Of a stretch of 11,906 bases of DNA, positions 6,729 to 11,906 are shown piece after piece. A program made the translations under genes and the position numbers. Each line of letters opens with the position of its first letter. Within the stretch, counting starts at the first letter, position 1. Source of the stretch: Gammaproteobacteria bacterium (GTDB taxonomy: Bacteria > Pseudomonadota > Gammaproteobacteria > J044); NCBI GenBank assembly GCA_003696465.1, contig RFHG01000328.1, positions 1-11,906 of the forward strand, written 5' to 3'. Under the pieces are notes generated by a model. The model was not told where the DNA came from. It saw only the letters and a program-made list of their open reading frames with translations, and did not search any database.

Positions 6729-7670
6729 ATGCATCCAGCATTGTCCGTCATCATCTTCACCGTCAGCTCCGGCGCCGGTTACGGCCTGCTCATCCTGATG
6801 GCCACCCTGCACCTGTTCGGTCTGGCCGGCGACATGAGCGAGAACGAGCTGCTGACCGGCGGCATCCTTGGCCTCGGTCTGATCACCTTCGGCCTGATGT
6901 CCTCCACCTTCCACCTGGCCAACCCGAAGAATGCATGGCGTGCCTTCAGCCGCTTCCGCACTTCCTGGCTGTCGCGCGAGGGTCTGTTCGCCGTGCTGCT
7001 GTATCCGTTCGCGCTGCTCTACCTGTACGCGATCTGGAGTGGCAACGGCGAGGTGAGCGGATTCATGAAGTTCATGGGCATCATGACCATCCTGCTCTCG
7101 CTGCTCACTGTCTTCTCCACCGGCATGATCTATGGTTGCCTGAAGACCATCCGCCAGTGGAACAGCGCCCTGACTCCGGCCAACTACATCCTGCTGGGTC
7201 TGGCCACGGGCAGCGTGCTTCTGGTGGCCATCCGTGCCAGCTTCGGCGGCGACCTCAAGGCAGCGGCGACCCTCTCCTTTGCCCTGCTGATGATCGCCAT
7301 GGTGCTCAAGGCCATCTACTACTTCTGGATCGCCCGCGTAACCGGCCCGACGCTGAAGACCGCCACCGGCTTCACCCGCGCCAATGTGCGGCTCCTGGAC
7401 GTGGGCCATACCGCCGGCACCTTCCTCACCGAGGAATTCGGCTACCAGCCGGAGCACACCACCGTGGTGCTGTTCAAGACCCTGGTCTTCGTGCTCGGGT
7501 TCATCCTGCCCGGGGTGCTGGTCTATGGCATGATCGATGGCGAGGGTTCATCCGCAGCGGCCATTACGGCGGCCATCAGCGCGCTGGTCGGCACCGGCCT
7601 CGAGCGCTGGCTGTTCTTCGCCGAGGCGCGGCATGTGGTCAACCTGTACCATGGTGCCCAGCACACCTGA
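6729..7670 (+). CDS. soeC: Sulfite dehydrogenase membrane anchor SoeC (DmsC/NrfD-like)
   Basis: An integral membrane subunit of 313 residues that anchors SoeAB on the cytoplasmic face and delivers electrons to the quinone pool. About eight hydrophobic helices can be drawn, near residues 5-30, 42-63, 84-104, 114-138, 152-172, 178-200, 240-262 and 268-290, matching the DmsC architecture. An HLANPKNAWRAF segment (about 60-71) after the second helix is typical of the family. The start follows AGGGGAA at 6716-6722. It is the last gene before a strong hairpin at 7691-7723, so the operon is soeABC only. The other reading, a DmsC subunit of a DMSO-type reductase, is disfavoured by the SoeA sequence and its lack of an export signal. 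Confidence 0.92.
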   Translation: MHPALSVIIFTVSSGAGYGLLILMATLHLFGLAGDMSENELLTGGILGLGLITFGLMSSTFHLANPKNAWRAFSRFRTSWLSREGLFAVLLYPFALLYLYAIWSGNGEVSGFMKFMGIMTILLSLLTVFSTGMIYGCLKTIRQWNSALTPANYILLGLATGSVLLVAIRASFGGDLKAAATLSFALLMIAMVLKAIYYFWIARVTGPTLKTATGFTRANVRLLDVGHTAGTFLTEEFGYQPEHTTVVLFKTLVFVLGFILPGVLVYGMIDGEGSSAAAITAAISALVGTGLERWLFFAEARHVVNLYHGAQHT

Positions 7671-7690
7671 TCAGCAGGCTGCTGCTCAAG

Positions 7691-7723
7691 CGCAGGACGC
7701 CCGCCTCGTGCGGGCGTCCTGCG
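7691..7723 (+). terminator. Hairpin terminator after soeABC
   Basis: CGCAGGACGCCCGC (7691-7704) and GCGGGCGTCCTGCG (7710-7723) form a perfect 14-bp GC-rich stem with loop CTCGT, 20 bp after the soeC stop. Only two T residues follow, so the U-tract is weak. It may act as an attenuator or RNA 3' stabiliser rather than a full intrinsic terminator. The rest of the gap, 7724-7790, shows no convincing promoter. Confidence 0.75.
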
Positions 7724-7790
7724 TTCGGGCCGGCGGGAATTTGAGCAAGCGCAATGAAATCGGTGTCCGAATCCGTACAGTGACCCGATC

Positions 7791-8456
7791 ATGAACATCT
7801 CGCTCGGACAACTGCTGGGAGATCTGGCTGTACTGGTCATTGCCGCCTGGGCCCTGACCCTGGCCTGGGCCGCGTGGCGTGCCCCCTGGCGCAAGCTGTT
7901 TCAGCCCGACAACTTCAATGTCTTTCTCGGCGCCTGCGTGCTGGTCATGGTGCTGTGGAAGCTGCGAGCGGGGGTCTCACCCGGGCTCGACATCCATTTC
8001 CTCGGTATCACCACCCTGGTCCTGATGTTTGGCTGGGAGATGGCCGTGATCGCCTCGACCGTGATCCTGGCCGGCCTGACCTGGTTTGGCACGGGCGTGT
8101 GGTCGGACTTCCCGGCCAATGCGTTTGTGACGGGGATCATACCGGCCAGCGTGACGGCGGGTGTATTGTGGCTGGCAGAGCGCTGGCTGCCGAAACACTT
8201 CTTCATCTATGTGTATGTGGGCGCCTTTTTCGGCGGGGCCCTGGCGATCGTGGCCAGTGCACTGTTTGCCGCGGCCCTGCTGTGGCTGAGCGGGGCCTAT
8301 GCGCCGGCTCAGCTGTGGCGGGAGTTTCTGGCCTATCTGCCCCTGCTGGCCCTGCCGGAGGGCTTTCTCAACGGCATGATCATGACCGGGCTGGTGGTCC
8401 TGAAGCCGGAATGGGTGGCAACTTTCAGTGACGAACGGTATCTAAAGGGGAAATAG
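7791..8456 (+). CDS. CbiM-like (COG3235-type) integral membrane protein
   Basis: A 221-residue membrane protein, hydrophobic over most of its length, with about six transmembrane segments. I recognise it as the COG3235 type of predicted membrane protein, distantly related to CbiM permease subunits of energy-coupling-factor metal transporters. Supporting signs are the HFLGITTLVLMFGWEMAV stretch (about 73-90) and the C-terminal PEGFLNGM then KPEWV..F.DERYL pattern. The N-terminal MHIPDG motif of true CbiM, which contributes to Co/Ni binding, is absent and no ATPase or CbiQ gene is adjacent, so transport activity and substrate are unknown. The start is the first ATG giving the full hydrophobic N-terminus, and its Shine-Dalgarno sequence is weak. 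It lies behind the soe hairpin, so it is probably expressed separately. The family call is from memory of the sequence pattern. Confidence 0.8.
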   Translation: MNISLGQLLGDLAVLVIAAWALTLAWAAWRAPWRKLFQPDNFNVFLGACVLVMVLWKLRAGVSPGLDIHFLGITTLVLMFGWEMAVIASTVILAGLTWFGTGVWSDFPANAFVTGIIPASVTAGVLWLAERWLPKHFFIYVYVGAFFGGALAIVASALFAAALLWLSGAYAPAQLWREFLAYLPLLALPEGFLNGMIMTGLVVLKPEWVATFSDERYLKGK

Positions 8457-8473
8457 GGCATCCGTCCGCAAAG

Positions 8474-8502
8474 TTTACTTTGGGTGGGGGCTTTGCCAGA
8501 AT
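8474..8502 (+). promoter_or_regulatory. Candidate promoter of the cytochrome c5 gene
   Basis: TTTACT (8474-8479) and CAGAAT (8497-8502) are 17 bp apart, each matching the sigma-70 hexamers at four of six positions. They would give a start near 8509 and a leader of about 48 nt. Two alternative stems overlap it: CAAAG/CTTTG (8469-8473, 8478-8482) and GCAAAG/CTTTGC (8468-8473, 8491-8496). These could instead be a weak terminator of the preceding gene. Confidence 0.35.
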
Positions 8503-8556
8503 GGCGCAAGGACCTTCGCCGAACCACGATCCAAGCAGAGACGAGGAGAACTCGAC

Positions 8557-8862
8557 ATGAAGAAAATGACTGCAATCGCCCTCGGGCTGGGCATGATGGC
8601 CATGACCGGCATTGCCAGTGCCGCCGATGGCCAGGCCATCTACAAGCAAGTGTGCTTCGCCTGCCACGACAGCGGTGCCGCCGGTGCCCCCAAGCTGGGC
8701 GACAAGGCCGCCTGGGCGCCGCGCATCGCCCAGGGCAAGGACGCGCTGTATCACTCGGCGCTGAACGGCAAGAACGCCATGCCGCCCAAGGGTGGCCGCA
8801 TGGATATGGCGGACGACGATATCAAGGCTGCCGTGGACTACATGGTCTCCCAGGCCAAGTAA
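8557..8862 (+). CDS. Periplasmic cytochrome c5-type protein
   Basis: A small monohaem electron carrier of 101 residues. A Sec signal peptide (Lys-Lys, hydrophobic core, Ala-Ser-Ala before a cut near residue 22) exports it to the periplasm. The haem site is C33-F-A-C36-H37, and M75 in the MPPKGG motif is the likely sixth ligand, the arrangement of the cytochrome c5 family. The mature protein would be about 79 residues, normal for the family. AGGAG at 8544-8548 fixes the start. The gene appears monocistronic, between a candidate promoter and a strong terminator. Its redox partner is not shown. Closeness to soeABC does not link them, since SoeABC feeds quinone in the cytoplasmic membrane. Confidence 0.93.
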   Translation: MKKMTAIALGLGMMAMTGIASAADGQAIYKQVCFACHDSGAAGAPKLGDKAAWAPRIAQGKDALYHSALNGKNAMPPKGGRMDMADDDIKAAVDYMVSQAK

Positions 8863-8876
8863 TCACATCCGGCAAC

Positions 8877-8910
8877 ACGACAAGGGCCCGCGCATGCGGG
8901 CCCTTGTCGT
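8877..8910. terminator. Bidirectional terminator between convergent genes
   Basis: ACGACAAGGGCCCGC (8877-8891) and GCGGGCCCTTGTCGT (8896-8910) form a perfect 15-bp stem with loop GCAT. It is followed on the plus strand by TTGTCTT. It lies 14 bp after the cytochrome stop and 17 bp from the stop of the converging pteridine reductase gene, so it can serve both. The U-tract is better on the plus strand than on the minus strand. Confidence 0.88.
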
Positions 8911-8927
8911 TTGTCTTGCGGGTCAAT

Positions 8928-9686
8928 TCAATGATGCAGCATGCGCCCGCCCTCCACCGGGATGATCTGGCCGGTGATGTACACCGCGTCGCGGATCAGG
9001 AACAGCACGGTGCGGGCGATGTCCTCCGGGCTGCCCTCGCGCTTGAGCGCGGTGCGTTCGATGATCTCCTGATGGACTTTCCCGTAGGGCTCCTCGTGTT
9101 CGGGCCAGAGGATGGCGCCGGGCGCCACGCCGTTGACCCGCACCTCCGGGCCCAGCTCCCGGGCCAGGGATTCGGTCAGGGTCTTCAGCCCACCCTTGGC
9201 CGCGGAATAGACCGGATAGCCCTTGAGCGGTCGGTAGGCGTGGATGTCGATGATGTTGATGATGTTGCCGTTGACCCTGCGCAGGGCGTCTGCGGCCGCC
9301 TGGGCAAGGAAAAGCGGCGCCTTGAGGTTGGAACCCATCAGCACATCCCAGTCCCGCTCGGTGATTTCGCCGAGTGGAGTGGGGTAGAAGGTGGAGGCGT
9401 TGTTGATGAGGACATCGAGCCGCCCCCATTCGTCGAGGCAGTGCTCCACCAGCTTCGGGAGCCGGGCCGTCTCCAGCAGGTCGGCCTGGACCAGGCTGAC
9501 GGAGCCGGGCCGGATGGTCTCCAGCTCGCGTTGCAGGGCCTCGGCATCCTCGCGCGAGCTGCGGTAATGCAGGGCGATGTTCATGCCCTCGGCATGCAGC
9601 ATGCGGACGATGGCAGCGCCGATACGGCGCGCGGCGCCGGTGATGAGGAGGGTCTTGCCCTCGAGGGGTTCGGGTTGGCGGGTCAT
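8928..9686 (-). CDS. Pteridine reductase (PTR1/FolM-like SDR)
   Basis: A 252-residue short-chain dehydrogenase/reductase that probably reduces dihydropteridines with NADPH. The cofactor site is TGAARRIG (16-23), the TGxxxRxG form of pteridine reductases rather than the classical TGxxxGxG, and NNAS is at 95-98. The catalytic set is D147, Y160 and K164. The usual SDR serine is replaced by Asp 13 residues before Tyr, the spacing known from PTR1. The family includes FolM, a dihydromonapterin/dihydrofolate reductase, but the exact substrate cannot be chosen from sequence, so no symbol is given. A good promoter lies upstream (9716-9744), and the Shine-Dalgarno sequence is weak. It converges on the cytochrome gene and diverges from the MidA gene. 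Confidence 0.88.
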   Translation of the reverse strand: MTRQPEPLEGKTLLITGAARRIGAAIVRMLHAEGMNIALHYRSSREDAEALQRELETIRPGSVSLVQADLLETARLPKLVEHCLDEWGRLDVLINNASTFYPTPLGEITERDWDVLMGSNLKAPLFLAQAAADALRRVNGNIINIIDIHAYRPLKGYPVYSAAKGGLKTLTESLARELGPEVRVNGVAPGAILWPEHEEPYGKVHQEIIERTALKREGSPEDIARTVLFLIRDAVYITGQIIPVEGGRMLHH

Positions 9687-9715
9687 GGTACTTGCCGGGT
9701 TGCCGAAATGGCGCC

Positions 9716-9744
9716 ACTATTGCCGCTCGTCCGCAGCCTGTCAA
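9716..9744 (-). promoter_or_regulatory. Promoter of the pteridine reductase gene
   Basis: On the minus strand a perfect TTGACA (9744 to 9739) is followed after 17 bp by AATAGT (9721 to 9716), four of six matches. The predicted start near 9709 gives a leader of about 23 nt. The -35 ends only 4 bp before the MidA-family start codon at 9749, so RNA polymerase here would overlap the translation start of the divergent gene. An 8-bp palindrome TGGCGCCA at 9709-9716 overlaps the predicted start site. Confidence 0.6.
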
Positions 9745-9748
9745 CGCC

Positions 9749-10912
9749 ATGAGCCGATTGCCTGCTCCCGATCCGCAAACGCTCGCCGACAGCCGCGCGC
9801 TGGAGGCGCGCATCCGCGCCGAGATCGAGGCTGCCGGCGGCGCCCTCTCCTTCCGTCGTTATATGGAGATGGCCCTGTACGATCCGCAATATGGCTATTA
9901 CACCGGCGGGCTGGCCAAGTTCGGTCCGGGCGGGGACTTCATCACCGCACCGGAACTGGGGCCGGTATTCGGGCGCTGCCTGGCCCGTCAGGTAGCCGAG
10001 GTGCTGAACACGCTGGGCGGAGGGGATGTGCTCGAGTTTGGCGGCGGCTCGGGAGTTCTGGCGGTCGAGTTGCTCGGGGCACTGCGCGATCTCGACTGCC
10101 TCCCCGAACGCTATCTGCTGCTCGAACCGAGCCCGGTTCTGCGCGCACGTCAGCGAGAACGCATCGGCTCGGCGCTGCCCGAACTGGCCGGACGGGTCGT
10201 CTGGCTGGAGCACCTGCCCGAGCGGCTGCAGGGTGTGGTCGTGGCCAACGAGGTGCTGGATGCCATGCCGGTGCGGCGCTTTGGCATCTCGGGCGACGGG
10301 CCCTTTGAGCTGGGGGTGGGCGTGGGTGATGGCGGATTCGAGGATCGCGTACTGCCCGCAGACGAGGAGCTGATCGCCTGGCTGAACGATACAGGCCTCG
10401 ATGGGCTGCCGCCGGGCTTCGTCTCGGAGTGGAACCCCGTCCTCGCAGGCTGGGTGAAGGCCCTTGGCGCATTGCTGGAGCAGGGCGTGGCCTTCATCTG
10501 CGACTATGGCTGGTCCCGCGCCGAGTACTATCATCCGCAGCATGCCGAGGGCACCCTGGTGTGCCACTACCGGCACCATGTGCATGATGACCCCTATTTC
10601 CTGCCGGGCGGGCAGGACATCACCGCCAGTGTCGATTTCACGGCAGTGGCGGAAGCGGCCACGCAAGCCGGGCTGGAGGTGCTGGGATACACCCTCCAGA
10701 ACGCCTTTCTCATTGGGTCCGGGCTCGAGACGGTCCATGCCGGGCTTGCCAAAGATGCGGATCCGGCGCAGGCAGCACAGCTCTCGGCCGAGATCCAGAA
10801 ACTGATGCTGCCCGGGCAGATGGGCGAGCGCTTCCGCGTCATGGCCCTGGGTCAATGCTATGATGCCCCGCTTTGCGGGTTCTCCTGGCAGGACCACCGT
10901 CACCGACTCTGA
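9749..10912 (+). CDS. MidA/NDUFAF7-family SAM-dependent methyltransferase
   Basis: A 387-residue class I methyltransferase of the COG1565 type. The eukaryotic relative NDUFAF7 (MidA) methylates an arginine of the NDUFS2 subunit of respiratory complex I. The bacterial target is not established and cannot be read here. Family signs are YGYY then GGDFITAPELGPVFG (about 61-75), the SAM-binding EFGGGSG at 96-102 (the second Gly is often Ala), a LLEPSP segment at 124-129, VVANEVLDAMPVRRF (164-178) and a conserved CDYGWSRAEYYHP segment (251-263). The start at 9749 gives the normal N-terminus, and an upstream in-frame TTG at 9692 would add residues unlike the family. No good Shine-Dalgarno sequence or dedicated promoter is visible, and the promoter may lie inside the divergent gene. 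uppP follows after 13 bp and is probably co-transcribed. Confidence 0.88.
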   Translation: MSRLPAPDPQTLADSRALEARIRAEIEAAGGALSFRRYMEMALYDPQYGYYTGGLAKFGPGGDFITAPELGPVFGRCLARQVAEVLNTLGGGDVLEFGGGSGVLAVELLGALRDLDCLPERYLLLEPSPVLRARQRERIGSALPELAGRVVWLEHLPERLQGVVVANEVLDAMPVRRFGISGDGPFELGVGVGDGGFEDRVLPADEELIAWLNDTGLDGLPPGFVSEWNPVLAGWVKALGALLEQGVAFICDYGWSRAEYYHPQHAEGTLVCHYRHHVHDDPYFLPGGQDITASVDFTAVAEAATQAGLEVLGYTLQNAFLIGSGLETVHAGLAKDADPAQAAQLSAEIQKLMLPGQMGERFRVMALGQCYDAPLCGFSWQDHRHRL

Positions 10913-10925
10913 AGAAGCGAACGAA

Positions 10926-11738
10926 ATGGACTGGATACAGACCACCGTGCTGGCCCTGCTGCAGGGCGTCACCGAATTCCTGCCCATCTCCAGCTCGGCC
11001 CACCTGATCCTCGTGCCGGTGCTGCTCGGCTGGCCGGATCAGGGGCTGGCCTTCGACGTGGCCGTGCATGTGGGCACGCTGCTCGCCGTGGTGACCTATT
11101 TTCGCGACGAGCTGCTGCAGATGGCACGGGCCTGGTTCGGCTCGCTGGCCGGTCGGGGCATGAATGCCGATGCGCGGCTGGCCTGGGGGGTACTGCTCGG
11201 CACCATTCCGGTGGGGCTGGCGGGCCTGGCCTTCAAGGACCTGGTGGAAGGCAGCCTGCGCGGTGCCGGGGTCATTGCCGCTACCACCATAGGCTTTGGC
11301 CTGTTGCTGGGCGTGGCGGACCGCATGGCGCGTGCAGAAGGTCGCAGTGAGCACCAGCTCGGCTGGCGCGATGTGGCCGTGATCGGCCTGGCCCAGGCAC
11401 TGGCGCTGATCCCGGGCACCTCGCGTTCCGGCATCACCATGACCGCCGGCCTGTTCATGGGCCTGTCTCGCGAGGGCGCCGCACGGTTTTCCTTTCTGCT
11501 CTCGATCCCGGTCATCGTCCTGGCCGGCGGGCTCGAGGCGCTGGAACTGATCGAGGGCAGTGCACCGGTGGCCTGGGGCGAGCTGGTGGCAGGGGTCCTG
11601 CTTTCGTTCGTCTCTGCCCTGCTGGTGATCCATTTCTTCCTGCGCATCATTGCCCGCATGGGCATGATGCCGTTTGTCGTCTATCGCCTGCTGCTGGGCG
11701 TGGTGCTGGCGGGACTGATCCTGGCCGGTCGACTTTAG
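10926..11738 (+). CDS. uppP: Undecaprenyl-diphosphatase UppP (BacA)
   Basis: A 270-residue integral membrane enzyme, near the E. coli length of 273, that removes a phosphate from undecaprenyl diphosphate so the lipid carrier can be reused for peptidoglycan and surface polymers. Overproduction in other bacteria gives bacitracin resistance. The first catalytic motif, (E/Q)xxxE, is Q13-E17, followed by FLPISSSAHL (18-27). The second, PGTSRSG, is at 163-169. The rest is a series of hydrophobic helices. The start at 10926 gives the standard M-D-W N-terminus. In-frame ATGs at 10860 and 10863 would add about 22 polar residues overlapping the end of the MidA-family gene. The Shine-Dalgarno sequence is weak (GAAGAAG-like). 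Confidence 0.96.
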   Translation: MDWIQTTVLALLQGVTEFLPISSSAHLILVPVLLGWPDQGLAFDVAVHVGTLLAVVTYFRDELLQMARAWFGSLAGRGMNADARLAWGVLLGTIPVGLAGLAFKDLVEGSLRGAGVIAATTIGFGLLLGVADRMARAEGRSEHQLGWRDVAVIGLAQALALIPGTSRSGITMTAGLFMGLSREGAARFSFLLSIPVIVLAGGLEALELIEGSAPVAWGELVAGVLLSFVSALLVIHFFLRIIARMGMMPFVVYRLLLGVVLAGLILAGRL

Positions 11739-11775
11739 CCGACAGATTTGATACCAAAGTACAGCATCGGTTTTT
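11739..11775 (+). terminator. Weak terminator-like structure after uppP
   Basis: CCGA (11739-11742) can pair with TCGG (11767-11770), enclosing a small TTTG/CAAA stem (11747-11750, 11755-11758), directly followed by TTTTT (11771-11775). The position right after the uppP stop and the T-run suit an intrinsic terminator, but the stems are short and the fold is imperfect. Confidence 0.3.
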
Positions 11776-11792
11776 GTCTTTTGCCCTATACT
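11773..11792 (+). promoter_or_regulatory. Possible promoter/leader element at window end
   Basis: TATACT at 11787-11792 matches a -10 box at five of six positions in a short AT-rich stretch 28 bp before a possible start codon. No fitting -35 hexamer is found at 16-18 bp. The 15-mer ending at 11787 also occurs upstream of soeA (separate repeat entry). Confidence 0.3.
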
Positions 11793-11820
11793 CAATTCGT
11801 AGCGTTTGGGAAAAATCACA

Positions 11821-11906
11821 ATGCCCCGGGATGGGGCGAACGGGATAGAAGAACAACAAGCACAATCGGGATGCGTACCTCCCTGCCGGTCACTGGTTGA
11901 TCCTGA
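11821..11906 (+). CDS. Possible start of a further gene (partial, unidentified)
   Basis: An ATG at 11821 opens a frame that stays open for 28 codons to the window edge, encoding a polar stretch with two cysteines (residues 18 and 22). I do not recognise it. No Shine-Dalgarno sequence is visible, and GCCCC/GGGGC (11823-11827, 11833-11837) could form a hairpin over the start. A -10-like TATACT upstream is the main support. It could equally be noncoding. Confidence 0.22.
   Translation, partial: MPRDGANGIEEQQAQSGCVPPCRSLVDP

Noticed and set aside
6065..7744. Plus-strand frame of 559 codons across soeB and soeC
   Set aside because: It runs through two clearly identified genes in another frame and encodes an Arg/Pro/His-rich sequence with no family signature.
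10860..10925. N-terminal extension of UppP
   Set aside because: The added residues are polar, overlap the MidA-family gene and do not fit the conserved M-D-W start.
11769..11784. Sigma-54 promoter in the T-rich stretch near the window end
   Set aside because: The GG and GC doublets are 12 bp apart instead of the required 10.
1..11906. Mobile elements, CRISPR arrays, tRNA/rRNA genes or defence systems
   Set aside because: I saw no transposase or integrase frame, no regularly spaced repeats, and no rRNA or tRNA fold. The genes are ordinary metabolic and housekeeping ones.

Overview
The window is GC-rich chromosomal DNA that reads like a gammaproteobacterium. The best guess is a sulfur-oxidising member of the Chromatiales or a relative, because the central operon encodes the cytoplasmic sulfite dehydrogenase SoeABC and the flanking genes (MidA family, UppP, cytochrome c5, CbiM-like membrane protein, PTR1-like pteridine reductase) are gammaproteobacterial in character. 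No dsr, apr, sox or photosynthesis gene lies in the window, so the lifestyle is inferred from soeABC alone. There is no integrase, transposase, CRISPR array, tRNA or rRNA, and nothing suggests recent transfer.

Layout. Bases 1-110 carry nested inverted repeats that look like a dispersed palindromic intergenic element. Bases 212-2864 (minus strand) form a two-gene unit, moaA followed 7 bp later by a PAS-GGDEF-EAL cyclic-di-GMP protein. Bases 2865-3068 are a divergent control region, AT-rich around 2939-3004 and full of dyads and ATAAG repeats. Bases 3069-7670 (plus) are soeA-soeB-soeC, each with a clear Shine-Dalgarno sequence, closed by a perfect 14-bp hairpin. Then come a CbiM-like (COG3235-type) membrane protein (7791-8456) and a cytochrome c5-type protein (8557-8862), closed by a perfect 15-bp hairpin shared with the convergent pteridine reductase gene (8928-9686, minus). 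A 62-bp divergent gap leads to a MidA-family methyltransferase (9749-10912) and uppP (10926-11738). The last 168 bp hold a weak terminator-like structure, a -10-like element and perhaps the start of another gene.

How the genes fit together. SoeABC is a molybdoenzyme: SoeA needs a bis-pyranopterin guanine dinucleotide molybdenum cofactor, SoeB wires it through four [4Fe-4S] clusters, and SoeC anchors it in the membrane and passes electrons to quinone. MoaA makes the first committed cofactor intermediate from GTP, so the divergent pair puts a cofactor gene beside its consumer. The c-di-GMP gene apparently translated from the moaA message is the least expected link. The right-hand third is housekeeping: pterin reduction, respiratory-complex-associated protein methylation, and undecaprenyl phosphate recycling for the cell wall.

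No wholly new system is evident. The points most worth following are the architecture of the moaA/soeA control region, the possibly leaderless moaA message, and the coupling of moaA to c-di-GMP turnover.
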